Positions 33,933 to 42,226 of a DNA stretch of 64,000 nucleotides are shown in pieces. The DNA comes from CAYUQT01 sp964446835 (GTDB taxonomy: Bacteria > Planctomycetota > Phycisphaerae > UBA1845 > JAFGLZ01): NCBI GenBank assembly GCA_964446835.1, contig CAYUQT010000009.1:124001-188000 (forward strand), given 5' to 3'. A program made the position numbers and the translations under genes. The notes under the pieces were generated by a model. That model did not search any database. It saw nothing but the letters and a program-made list of their open reading frames with translations, and was not told the DNA's origin. Position 1 is the first letter of the stretch. Each line of letters opens with the position of its first letter.

Positions 33933-36068
33933 TCAATCGGGTGAGCGATCGACGCGACCCCGAACGATTGCGCCCAGGGCGTTCATGGGTTGTGTGACGG
34001 TGATCCTGTCGCCCAAGAGGGTCACAAGGTTCGGAAGGTCATAGTGCGTCAGCACGCCGTGCACCATACTGGCCATCAGGTTGTTGCTCAAACGGCTGTG
34101 AATGACGTCCGACCAGGAAACGAGCATTCGAGAAATCGCCACGCTCCGAAACAACTGCGGCTCCAGTGCGGCCGCGTGCAGGGCGGGAATGCCGACGTTA
34201 CCGACGGCCACCAGCGATACGCTTCGATCTCGACGGTTCGCCACATGTTCCACCGCATACCGGGCGCACACGAGCAGGTCCTCGGTTCGCATCCCGACGT
34301 AAGATCGCCCCAGGAGGTAGGCGGTGTATACGTCCTGCCAACTGTGAGAGTAGTAGGCATCGGTATCGCTGGCACGTGTCTGGCCCATTCCGCGCAGGTC
34401 TACGGCCAGCACGGTTTCACCGGCCTGAACGCGCTGCTCGATCGGACCGGCAGCGCCTGCGTCGGCTGCCTTACCCCCGTCGTGAAGATAGAGAACAACG
34501 TGGTCGGGCTTCGGGTGTGCCGGCAGGAACAGGAGAGCGGGCAGGACAATGCCCTCTTCCGGCACGATCGCAAGCTGTTCGATGCGATAGCGGCTGCGGT
34601 TCACCGTTCCGCACACCTCTACCCGCGGCTTCGGCAGTTCTGCGAGCTTGCGGATGCCGGCCAGACGCCGCACCCCGGCCAGCAAGGCCGCCGGATCGCC
34701 GGAGGCCCATGACGAGGCCCGCCGCTTCGCCAGTCCGTTTTCGTAGTCCTCGTTCAGATCATAGACAGACCTCGCTTCGGGCAGCGACATGACCCTTCCG
34801 TCGGGAACGCAGCGATACTCCTTCTCCGAAAGGAACGTGATCTTCGGTTCGGTGATGAGGCGATCCTGGCCGAGCAGCCAGCGCGCCATCCATCGGGCTG
34901 TAGCCTCACGGTGGGTCAGGTGGTAGCCGTGTGGCGAGCTCGACTCCAGGATCTCGACGCGCTCGGAGACGCCCAGGTCCGTATAGAGCCGCTTGGCGTA
35001 ACGAAAGGTCTCCCACGTACCGTCGATGGCGAAATAGCTGTCTTTCGCCGCGGCACAGACGAGCACCGGCGACGGCGCCCGCATCAGAGGCCAGTGGGTA
35101 TCGTCGACGCCGAACTGCAATTGACCGAAGATGTTCTGCTCAGAGTCCTGTGCGCCGGGGTCGGCCAGCAGGCGGGACATCGTGGTGAGCCAGCAACTGG
35201 GCGCGGCACACCGAATGCGGTCGTCCAGCGCCATCAGATAGCCCGTCTGCGTGCCGCCTCCGCTGTTACCGGCGCAGCCGATCCGCTCCGGGTCGACCTC
35301 GGGCCGAGACTGAAGGTAGTCGATAGCCCGCATGCCGTCCCAGATTTCAAAGCGGGCCGTATTCCGTCCCAACAGAAGGCTGCCCATGCCGACCATCGTG
35401 TGACGCGTCGTGGTCCAATCCCGCTCGGCAAGGTGACCGGGATATGTGTATTGCTGACGCTCGCCCTGCTCGATGGGATCGAAGACCAGGGCCGCCATCC
35501 CGTTCAGTGCCAGGAGTGCGCCCATCGCCTGGTGGGCGCCTCCTCCCTTGCCCTCGAACGCGTGGCCGCACGCGATGAGAATGCCCGGATACGGCGGCTT
35601 GAACTGCCCTCCATCGGGAACATACAGCAGGGCGGTAACGTAGTGGTTCGGCTGGCTCTGAAAGATGACCTTGTCCACGCGATAATCGGGGCGGAGAATC
35701 GTGCCGACGACCTGCGGCCTCAGCGGTGTCCGTTCGGGCAGGCCGCCGATCGCCTTCAGCACCTCGTCTCGCAGTCGCTTCTGATAGGCCGCGACATTCT
35801 CCGGCACCTTCGGCGTTCCAGGCTCCGGATGCCATCGCGGCTGATTCATCTCCTCATCGGTGTCGGCAGGCGAGGGGGGCTTCAGCTTCTCGAACTCGGC
35901 CTTCCAGCGTTGCGTTGCCTGTGCCACCTGCCGCAAGAGGTAGGCTCGCATCATGCCGGCGGGCTCTCGAACGCCGACCTTTTGCAGCGGCACATCCAGG
36001 TCTTCCGCTCCCACTCCGTGAAGGCCGGCCACGAGCACCGCCAGGAGGCAGTATGTAGAACCGTGCAC
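33933..36068 (-). CDS. Secreted two-domain alpha/beta hydrolase (acetyl xylan esterase-like)
   Basis: This is a 711-residue exported protein (signal residues 1-21, ending VGAEDL). The first hydrolase domain (about 95-420) has the strand ILIACGHAFEGKGG, a nucleophile elbow GNSGGG with Ser269, VLVCAAAKDSYF with the likely acid, and SSPHGYHLTHRE with the catalytic His. This layout is like abhydrolase_7/acetyl xylan esterase (CE7-like) proteins. A second hydrolase-like domain (about 480-700) has VVLYLHDGGKA and VLAVDLRGMGQT, but the elbow reads VAVGNVGIPAL, with Val in place of the nucleophilic Ser, so it is probably inactive. Deacetylation of plant or algal polysaccharide is likely (inference). 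Confidence 0.8.
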   Translation of the reverse strand: MHGSTYCLLAVLVAGLHGVGAEDLDVPLQKVGVREPAGMMRAYLLRQVAQATQRWKAEFEKLKPPSPADTDEEMNQPRWHPEPGTPKVPENVAAYQKRLRDEVLKAIGGLPERTPLRPQVVGTILRPDYRVDKVIFQSQPNHYVTALLYVPDGGQFKPPYPGILIACGHAFEGKGGGAHQAMGALLALNGMAALVFDPIEQGERQQYTYPGHLAERDWTTTRHTMVGMGSLLLGRNTARFEIWDGMRAIDYLQSRPEVDPERIGCAGNSGGGTQTGYLMALDDRIRCAAPSCWLTTMSRLLADPGAQDSEQNIFGQLQFGVDDTHWPLMRAPSPVLVCAAAKDSYFAIDGTWETFRYAKRLYTDLGVSERVEILESSSPHGYHLTHREATARWMARWLLGQDRLITEPKITFLSEKEYRCVPDGRVMSLPEARSVYDLNEDYENGLAKRRASSWASGDPAALLAGVRRLAGIRKLAELPKPRVEVCGTVNRSRYRIEQLAIVPEEGIVLPALLFLPAHPKPDHVVLYLHDGGKAADAGAAGPIEQRVQAGETVLAVDLRGMGQTRASDTDAYYSHSWQDVYTAYLLGRSYVGMRTEDLLVCARYAVEHVANRRDRSVSLVAVGNVGIPALHAAALEPQLFRSVAISRMLVSWSDVIHSRLSNNLMASMVHGVLTHYDLPNLVTLLGDRITVTQPMNALGAIVRGRVDRSPD

Positions 36069-36334
36069 GAATGATGTCTCCGAAAGGGGGTGATTGCTTT
36101 TTCCGGGTCTGTTCAGGGCCCGTTCAGGCGATCCTGAGTCTACACGACTCGATGGCGAGCTGCACCCACCTCCTCAAGCGGCAGATGCAGAGCTGTGCTT
36201 GCTGTCCGGCATCGCCCTCTTTCCTGGTTCCGGGTGCTGCGGATCACGGACCCGGCTCACCGATTGCCGGCTGGGGTTCCCTCTGTCGGTCGAGCGGCGA
36301 GGGGCGGGGCCGAGGCACGCCCGTATTGGCGAAT

Positions 36335-36652
36335 TCAGCCCGCCTGTTCAGGGGCGGCTGATTCGTCTGTGATCCGCCGGGCTATGGACCTTGCGGATAC
36401 GTACAGAATCCGGCCCCAGACAATAGTGGCGATCTGGTAGACAATAGACCATATCCCAAGTGTGCTTGCTGTTCCTGTGAGGCTGACGTTCATCTTCGCG
36501 GGCATACGTGCATCGAGACCGGACTTAACACAAGCCAGGGCTATCAACTCGATGATCGTCTGGGTGGCAAAGACCAGACCGATGAACATCGTCAGAACCC
36601 CGATCAGGCGAAGCACAATCACGGTGACTTGATAGACAGACTTCTGTTCCAT
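36335..36652 (-). CDS. Small membrane protein, unknown function
   Basis: This is a 105-residue protein with GAGAGGAG about 6 nt before its ATG. It has two hydrophobic segments, residues about 8-40 (possibly two tight helices, VIVLRLIGVLTMFIGLVFA and IIELIALACV) and about 60-82 (LGIWSIVYQIATIVWGRIL), with basic residues near the C-terminus. No known motif is seen. It is isolated between divergent and convergent neighbours. The codon usage and start site look genuine. Confidence 0.65.
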   Translation of the reverse strand: MEQKSVYQVTVIVLRLIGVLTMFIGLVFATQTIIELIALACVKSGLDARMPAKMNVSLTGTASTLGIWSIVYQIATIVWGRILYVSARSIARRITDESAAPEQAG

Positions 36653-36852
36653 GGCTTGGCTCCTCTCGCTCTCAACGGTGTTCGGGTCGATGCCCCTGAA
36701 GGATCAACATGGTGTGGGACACAGCATAACGCCCTCTGAGTTCCGGACAAGGACATCTATCGTTTCATATTCCATCTTCGTGTGGCACGTCCAGGGCATC
36801 TTCCATGACCAGGCCAGGAAGATCGCCTGCGGCGGACCGGCAGATCGACACG

Positions 36853-37476
36853 TCATGCCTTGCTCGCCTTCAGCAACGTCTCGAAATACTCTCGCCGCCC
36901 CGTCTTGAAGAGGTTGTACCACGCGTCCAGAACCTGCGGCGAGAACACGCCCAGACGGCGAAAGATGTGCTGGGCGAATTCAAGGGGGGCAAATCCGGGG
37001 GCCGTGATCAGATTGTCGTCGGTGACGGCCAGGGCATCTTCATAGAGCGATGCTCCCCCATACTTCGTCGCGGCGAGGTACTCGCGAGAGTTGCTTGTGT
37101 GTCGGCGATGATCGAGCAGCCCCCCTCGGGCGAGCGCAGCGGTCGCACCACATATGGCAGCGACCGGCACACCGGCACTCAGGAAAGTGCCGGCTGTCCG
37201 AATGGCCTCCATGTGGTGTCCCATGTCCCACGTCGTTCCGCCCGGGAGGATCAGCATCGCACTGTCCTTCGGCGAGATGCTGTCGAGCCGAAGATCGGGC
37301 TCGATCCGAATACCTCCCATGGTTGACATCGGACGCATCTCCAAGGCAACCGTTCGCACCCGATAGCGCCCGGGGTTCAGTTGGAACTGAGGACTGTTGA
37401 TCCCGACCACGGCATACCCCGGCTCCCAGTCCGACAGACCGTCAAAGACAAACATGTGCACATCCTGCGGTGTCAT
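36853..37476 (-). CDS. DJ-1/PfpI family protein
   Basis: This is a 207-residue protein. I chose the ATG at 37476 because GGAGG sits 7 nt upstream; an in-frame codon at 37506 lies before this signal. Landmarks of the DJ-1/PfpI (class I amidotransferase-like) fold are VHMFVFDGLSDWEPG at the start, MLILPGGTTWD, and the nucleophile elbow AAICGATAALARGGLLD with Cys109. Members act as glyoxalase/deglycase-like enzymes, chaperones or proteases, and this YdeA-like subgroup is not functionally defined. It is followed on the opposite side by an O-methyltransferase on the same strand, 141 bp upstream. Confidence 0.85.
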   Translation of the reverse strand: MTPQDVHMFVFDGLSDWEPGYAVVGINSPQFQLNPGRYRVRTVALEMRPMSTMGGIRIEPDLRLDSISPKDSAMLILPGGTTWDMGHHMEAIRTAGTFLSAGVPVAAICGATAALARGGLLDHRRHTSNSREYLAATKYGGASLYEDALAVTDDNLITAPGFAPLEFAQHIFRRLGVFSPQVLDAWYNLFKTGRREYFETLLKASKA

Positions 37477-37617
37477 TCGATACCTCCGTTTCCGATCGTC
37501 CTTCACGCCATCAGTGTGCCCTGCACGGTTCCATTGTTCAGACAGACTTCCACCCGAGGATTATGGCAGTGTCAATTCCCTCGGCGGACATCGCGTGGTT
37601 CTATGTGGTGTGCGACG

Positions 37618-38208
37618 TCACAGCTTGCGACAGACCAGTTCGCCCTTGCCTATAGGCACAATCAGCGCGTCTACTCGATCGTCCGACAAGGCCCGCTCCA
37701 GCATGGGCTTCAGCGTCTCGCGATGGTTGATGGCGTTGTCTGCGACCAACAGACCGCCCTTCACCAGTCTCGGCACCACGGCCTCGTAGCAGTCCAGATA
37801 GGCTTCCTTCTCGGCATCCAGGAAACAGAACGATATCGAGTCGTACCCCCCAAGGTTCGCCCTCGCATCTCCCTCCACGAGTGTGACGATCTGCTCAACC
37901 TGTGCCTCTCGGAAGGTCTCGCGTGCCAGTTGCACCTTCTCGGGTATGATCTCAAACGTTGTCAGGGTGCGTCCTGTCGCCCTGCAGGCCAAGGCCAGCC
38001 AAAGCGTGGAATAGCCCGCGCTGGTGCCGATCTCGATGCACTGGCCGTCCGGAGCACCGGCCGCCAGCAACGCCAGGAACCGTCCCGTCTCCGGCGGAAT
38101 CTGGCGCAGACGCTGCAATCGAGGCGTGCCATCGGTTCGGTCTTGTGCGTCCTTCTGTTCCAGTTGATGCATTCTCGCCAGGATCGCCGCAGGAATTGAA
38201 TGAAACAC
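37618..38208 (-). CDS. O-methyltransferase, class I SAM-dependent
   Basis: This is a 196-residue protein of the methyltransferase_3/24 (catechol O-methyltransferase-like) group. Residues about 55-75 carry the SAM motif CIEIGTSAGYSTLWLALA, TTFEIIPEKVQLAR is motif post-I with the acidic residue that binds the ribose, and ISFCFLDAEKEAYLDCYEAVVPRLVKGGLLVADN is the metal-binding/catalytic region with the usual FLDAxK layout. Members methylate catechol-like hydroxyls or small molecules in the cytoplasm with a divalent metal. The substrate is unknown. It may be cotranscribed with the DJ-1 family gene downstream. Confidence 0.85.
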   Translation of the reverse strand: MFHSIPAAILARMHQLEQKDAQDRTDGTPRLQRLRQIPPETGRFLALLAAGAPDGQCIEIGTSAGYSTLWLALACRATGRTLTTFEIIPEKVQLARETFREAQVEQIVTLVEGDARANLGGYDSISFCFLDAEKEAYLDCYEAVVPRLVKGGLLVADNAINHRETLKPMLERALSDDRVDALIVPIGKGELVCRKL

Positions 38209-38601
38209 GAATCACCGTCTCCTTCTGATCAGCGCGTTGCCTCACGCAGACGTCGTCCGCTTCGAGACGCTCCAACGGTTTCTCCCACAGGTGCAACGTT
38301 GCTCGGCAACTGGGCGCGGATTACTATGGCCCTCCGACATCACCAGAGATTCCGGCCGACAGCGCCTCTGGCCGGGTCGGTCGAGATGCCGGCAACATAA
38401 GCCGAGGCGATGGTGGCCACAAGATCAGTTGCTGTCTATGTGCAAGGTTGCGTTCCCGAGGCACGACGGCCGGGAGCATTCAACGGCGGAGTGCCGTTCG
38501 GAGCGGCGGTTGGGTCACGAGAAATCCGGCAAGGGAAGGCACGGTGCCTCTGTCTGCCTGTACATGACGTACAGGATGGGTTTGCGAACAGGAGACGAGC
38601 C
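38209..38601. other. Divergent intergenic region
   Basis: These 393 bp lie between the leftward methyltransferase and the rightward membrane protein gene. A frame continuous with the latter stays open upstream, but AGGAG directly before 38602 marks the real start. Nothing else is supported. Confidence 0.4.
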
Positions 38602-39165
38602 ATGTCTGGTCTCGGCGACAAGGACGAATTGGCGCAATCCGTTCAAGTGCTTCAGATAATCATCGGGGCGATGGTGTTGGGCGCCTCGATCTTCCTTGGT
38701 GTAACAGTGTTCCTTCGAACGACGGGGCAGATGGGGGGCATGAATCCCGGCTCGACGCCCTTCATTACATACGTGGCGATGGCGGTGGGCATCGGTGCGA
38801 TCTGTGTCCGCCAATTCGTAACAGCGGCCATCGTTCGAAACGGCGAGCAGAAAACTGCCGAGGTGTTCACACAGGCCAGAAGGTCGTCCGGCGGCTCCGT
38901 CTCGGACGGCCAGTCTTCCTCATCGCCAGAAGAGGATCTCATGCGGCTCTATGCCACCACGAAGATTGTGGGAGAGGCCATGTTGGAGGGGCCCACATTG
39001 TTCGTTCTGATCGCCTACCTTCTGGAGGGCAGTCCGTTGGCCCTTGGTTTCGGCATCCTGCTTATTGTCGGATTGGCGATGCAGTTTCCGACGCGGCCGA
39101 GCGTGGACGACTGGATGAGCGTGAAGCTCCAACGATTGCAGGAACTGGGCGTGGTAATGCGTTGA
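38602..39165 (+). CDS. Four-helix membrane protein, unknown function
   Basis: This is a 187-residue protein. I chose the ATG at 38602 for the AGGAG 9 nt upstream. Two N-terminal membrane helices (VLQIIIGAMVLGASIFLGVTVF and ITYVAMAVGIGAICV) are followed by a cytosol-type linker rich in Ser, Arg and Glu (RRSSGGSVSDGQSSSSPEED). Two more helices (GPTLFVLIAYLL and LALGFGILLIVGLAMQF) precede a short basic tail. No family is recognised. Proteins of this layout are common in planctomycetes as uncharacterised membrane proteins. It converges on the next gene. Confidence 0.65.
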   Translation: MSGLGDKDELAQSVQVLQIIIGAMVLGASIFLGVTVFLRTTGQMGGMNPGSTPFITYVAMAVGIGAICVRQFVTAAIVRNGEQKTAEVFTQARRSSGGSVSDGQSSSSPEEDLMRLYATTKIVGEAMLEGPTLFVLIAYLLEGSPLALGFGILLIVGLAMQFPTRPSVDDWMSVKLQRLQELGVVMR

Positions 39166-39240
39166 GACACCCTCAGCCTCGGTTGCCGACAACGCAATCC
39201 TTCCGCTGCGATACAGGTCGACTCGTCTGGTTGAAACGTC

Positions 39241-39741
39241 CTATTTCGAGATCTTTCTGTAGCCCTTTCCAATCCTCTCGGAGAGAGCTGTGACCTGCTC
39301 TTCCGAAATGGTATCGCTGATCCTCATCGGCTGATCGAATGCGTCATACCACTCCAGGATAATGGCGTTGTCTCGGTAGACATGGAAATGGACGGCCAAC
39401 TCGGGTTCGGCATGGTGGTCCATGATCCTGGTCAGTTCGGTCAGCGTGGTCGCCGTTGCGGGCACGTGGAATATCCTCGGGCGTGGCCAGATGGTTCCCA
39501 TGGCAACGTGGGACTGCTCTGGAATCGAGTGTGCCGCCACGAAACTGTCGATTTCTGCGTCTGGAGAACCTCCCTCGAAATACATGATGGCCTCTTCTGG
39601 AAGCCAGTCTTGAAGTGCGGTGAACAACTCCCGGAACGTCTTTGGACCGTCGACCTCCCAGTGAGGGTGTGTCATATCCAGTTGAATCCCTTTCATTTCC
39701 TCTTTCGATACAGCTCCGAACAGCTTGCGGACCCATCCCAT
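39241..39741 (-). CDS. Hypothetical soluble protein
   Basis: This is a 166-residue protein with GGGACAGG 3-4 nt before the ATG. It has no signal or membrane segment and mixed alpha/beta composition, with HWEVDGPKTFRELFTALQDWLPEEAIMYFEGG at the start and HFHVYRDNAIILEWYDAFDQP in the second half. I do not recognise the family. It might be an immunity- or cytosolic-type small protein, but there is no evidence beyond size and acidity. Confidence 0.6.
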   Translation of the reverse strand: MGWVRKLFGAVSKEEMKGIQLDMTHPHWEVDGPKTFRELFTALQDWLPEEAIMYFEGGSPDAEIDSFVAAHSIPEQSHVAMGTIWPRPRIFHVPATATTLTELTRIMDHHAEPELAVHFHVYRDNAIILEWYDAFDQPMRISDTISEEQVTALSERIGKGYRKISK

Positions 39742-39922
39742 GACCTGTCCCTTTTCGCTTCGCCCAACTCCAACATCAGCCTGTTATGTCACGTGGCTGA
39801 TTCTATCGTGGTGTACCATACGGGTCCGGTAGAGGAACTTCTATGACCGCGCCAGAACGTATCCAATGGACTGCGGTCTCCGGCCAGCCCACAGTTCAGG
39901 ACATGCGGTTCGGGTTCGCTAT

Positions 39923-40117
39923 TCACTTGGTCTCGTCGGCTCGACGTGTCATCGCAAAGTAGATGACGTACAGCCACGAGAGGATACTGGCGAGGATCGC
40001 CCACAGGATCGAACGATTCCGCTGCCAGGAACACACAACCGCAGTCGCCGAACCAAGTCCGATGCCCGTCTGGGTAATGGTCTGTGTCGTTTGGTGTATG
40101 ATTTGCGCAATGATCAT
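39923..40117 (-). CDS. Small two-helix membrane protein (planctomycete type)
   Basis: This is a 64-residue protein with GAGGA 5 nt before the ATG. A Gln/Thr-rich amphipathic start (MIIAQIIHQTTQTITQTG) runs into GLGSATAVVCSW, then a clear membrane helix (RSILWAILASILSWLYVIYFAMTR) and a polar end. I recall similar small proteins from many planctomycete genomes, without a function. The repeated TQT motif and the strong helix make it credible despite its size. Confidence 0.65.
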   Translation of the reverse strand: MIIAQIIHQTTQTITQTGIGLGSATAVVCSWQRNRSILWAILASILSWLYVIYFAMTRRADETK

Positions 40118-40205
40118 GGGGTCCTCATCGAATGGTACTGGTCAGCCGCACGGTCAACCGTCGACTGGATCGACTTGCTCGACAGATCGTGCCTCTACAG
40201 GGCTC

Positions 40206-41015
40206 CTAGTGCCAGGAGGGAATGCCGACTCTCTGCCGCGGCAGAGGCACAGCGCCGCTCTGAGACGAAGACGTCGGTGAAATCCGGGCAAACGGCATCC
40301 GGAGGACAGGGGCGTCTCCGAGGGTGATCTCGAAGCGTCTTCGTGCCTCATTGTATGTGAGGCCGCCAGCATTCTTCCTTCTTTCAGGGCCTGTGAGGCC
40401 CAATCGATCTGGAAGCGGCACATATTCGACCCCAGTGCCCCACGCCTTCCACGAACCGGACGTCTGCAGTTCGTATGACGTCGACAGATACTTCCCGCCT
40501 TCCCTTCGAATGTCGAATCCTATTCCGGGCGCCCATGCAAGCTGATAGAAGCCTAGAAGATCGTCGATGGTTCGCGGAGGTCTGGCCGTTGGGTCGGGGA
40601 GCCACGAAGGTTTGTCCACCTTCCTCATGAACTGTTTCTCTCCGGCGACATAGAATTGGTCGTTGTGCTCAAGGAGCCCGTCTACGATGCGGATGTAGCA
40701 CTTGTTGGCCACCTTGTCGAAGCCGATGGTTGTGCCTGTCATGCTCGATGGTTTGGAGGCCCATTCCAGGCCTTCGGGGCATTCCTTGAAGGGCACCTCA
40801 ACCCCTCGGCATAGCGAGCAGTACGCCCCGTCGATCTTCAGTACCGGGATCAGCGTGCCAGGTCCCGGAACGACCTGGCCGGTCTCCCTCTTGCGTGGCG
40901 GCAGTTCGTACCAGCCCACAAGGTAATCACGATTGCTGCCGGCCGGCTGCGTCTGCGCGGGGCATTCGGCGGCGTTCACGCATGCCAGAATCAGCAGCGT
41001 CGAGGCTGTTTCCAT
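40206..41015 (-). CDS. Secreted hypothetical protein with Cys pair
   Basis: This is a 269-residue protein with AGGAG about 7 nt before the ATG. It has a short signal peptide (LLILACVNAAECPAQ) that could also be read as a weak lipobox. The mature part has a CSLCRG Cys pair, two WL/GFYQLAW-type aromatic segments and basic patches, and a PLPRQRVGIPSWH end. It is beta-rich with no known motif. It is the last gene of a leftward stretch with the small membrane protein; cotranscription is possible. No function assigned. Confidence 0.6.
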   Translation of the reverse strand: METASTLLILACVNAAECPAQTQPAGSNRDYLVGWYELPPRKRETGQVVPGPGTLIPVLKIDGAYCSLCRGVEVPFKECPEGLEWASKPSSMTGTTIGFDKVANKCYIRIVDGLLEHNDQFYVAGEKQFMRKVDKPSWLPDPTARPPRTIDDLLGFYQLAWAPGIGFDIRREGGKYLSTSYELQTSGSWKAWGTGVEYVPLPDRLGLTGPERRKNAGGLTYNEARRRFEITLGDAPVLRMPFARISPTSSSQSGAVPLPRQRVGIPSWH

Positions 41016-41463
41016 CTTCGGTCTCCTGACGGCGGAGTAGTGTTCGTGTCGCTTCGCTCCGAGACCCGCAGTCGGTGTGGCGCAGTCCGCGCGTGGTGGG
41101 CGAGAACGATCGCGGCACGTCTATGGCTGCTGAAGGGTCAATCGCGTCTGCTGTGTCCATGATTAGTCACGATCTTTCACGCGATCCGGCACAGGAACCT
41201 TGAGCGCTACCGATAGGCCTGTCCATGATACTACGCCAACCGGCCGTTCCAGGTTCGGGTTCAATTCTCACATACGAGGGGGAAGCATCAACCGCTCTGC
41301 GGCTGGCGGCCCATCTCGATGAGGAAGCATCTGAAGCCACTGTGAAACACTTCAGTCAGGTTGCGAATCCCTTCAACTCCCGTTGGAGCAGATGGTCACA
41401 ACTGTCTGTCCGTCATCCGGTGGACGTCGCGTCTGTTCTGGTGGGGTTCGCCGGATGCACGAC
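41016..41463. other. Intergenic region at the edge of the accessory zone
   Basis: No gene is supported in these 448 bp. They separate the 40206-41015 gene start from the end of the PIN-module partner and must hold the promoter of the former. Confidence 0.4.
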
Positions 41464-41661
41464 TCATTCGGCGGGCGACTTCGGCGCCAGCGTCACGAGG
41501 TGCCTGACTCGTCTGAGAAAGGGGCCAAGAATTGGGTCTGTGGCGGCGCGCTCCGCCTGAATCCGTCGCCGGTCCTCACTGGAAAGGCCCGCGAACTCCG
41601 TCCGCTGCTTCTCCTGGATCTCCCATTTCATGCGAACGCAGTCGAACGTTTTCTGTTTCAC
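41464..41661 (-). CDS. 65-residue partner (probable antitoxin) of the PIN-domain protein
   Basis: It starts with GTG at 41661, overlapping the PIN gene stop as GTGA. The product begins KQKTFDCVRMKWEIQEKQR, which matches the remembered start of small proteins paired with PIN toxins (KTFDCVEMK-type). It is fully helical and charged, with no DNA-binding fold obvious. It is encoded downstream of the toxin, opposite to the usual order, but with an unusually strong ribosome binding site. An antitoxin role is inferred from the pairing. Confidence 0.65.
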   Translation of the reverse strand: MKQKTFDCVRMKWEIQEKQRTEFAGLSSEDRRRIQAERAATDPILGPFLRRVRHLVTLAPKSPAE

Positions 41662-42122
41662 GCTTGGATCACCTCCTTGGGAGAGTAGATCGGAACCAGT
41701 GCGTAGCCACGAATCAGGTTCACTCCATGATACCCGTTGATCTTCTCGAAATGAACGATGTGGCGGAAGTTCCAGCTCACTATCAAATCAACGTCGGCCA
41801 CCGACGCGGCTGCGACATGCTCGGCGTCTTCCCGGCTGGCCGGACCGACCACGCCCGCGTCCATGTACGCTTGGCTCAGTGAAGCTGCCTCCGCTTCCTC
41901 TGTGAACTGCTCCACACTCTCCGGAGGCAAGTCCGCGAGCACCTTTCGAACGTGCCCGGGGGCGTCGATGAGTTCCCGTATCACAACATGGGATACAACG
42001 AGCGTGAACCGCCCCGTCCGGACCTCATCGAAGAACGCCTTGCTGTCTTCGGCAAACTCATCGTCAAAGCACCCGCCGAAGACCGACGTGTCTGCATATA
42101 CGCGCAACTTCTTTGCAGGCAT
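41658..42122 (-). CDS. PIN-domain protein (probable VapC-like ribonuclease toxin)
   Basis: This is a 154-residue protein. I chose the ATG at 42122 (MPAKKLRVYADTSVF) rather than an in-frame GTG seven codons upstream. PIN-domain acidic residues are recognisable: YADTSVFGG (first Asp), then VVSHVVIRELIDAP (Glu), AEHVAAASVADVDLIVSWN (Asp), and NFRHIVHFEKIN near the end. These form the Mg-dependent RNase site of the family. With the overlapping 65-residue gene it makes a two-gene toxin-antitoxin-like unit. The RNA target is unknown. Confidence 0.8.
   Translation of the reverse strand: MPAKKLRVYADTSVFGGCFDDEFAEDSKAFFDEVRTGRFTLVVSHVVIRELIDAPGHVRKVLADLPPESVEQFTEEAEAASLSQAYMDAGVVGPASREDAEHVAAASVADVDLIVSWNFRHIVHFEKINGYHGVNLIRGYALVPIYSPKEVIQA
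41666..41678 (-). promoter_or_regulatory. Unusually strong Shine-Dalgarno before the PIN partner gene
   Basis: On the minus strand AAGGAGGTGATCC (13 nt) is the exact complement of the usual 3' end of 16S rRNA (GGATCACCTCCTT), with the GGAGG core 10 nt before the GTG. It lies inside the PIN gene's last codons. It should give the downstream partner far higher translation than the toxin, as expected for an antitoxin. Confidence 0.75.
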
Positions 42123-42226
42123 GTTGAATGACCTCGCCGGCACACCTCACATCCATGCATTGTCCACACTTTTCCCCCAAAAGGGAATATCGATCGCTGG
42201 AATAGTCCTTGCAGATCTGACAGGCG

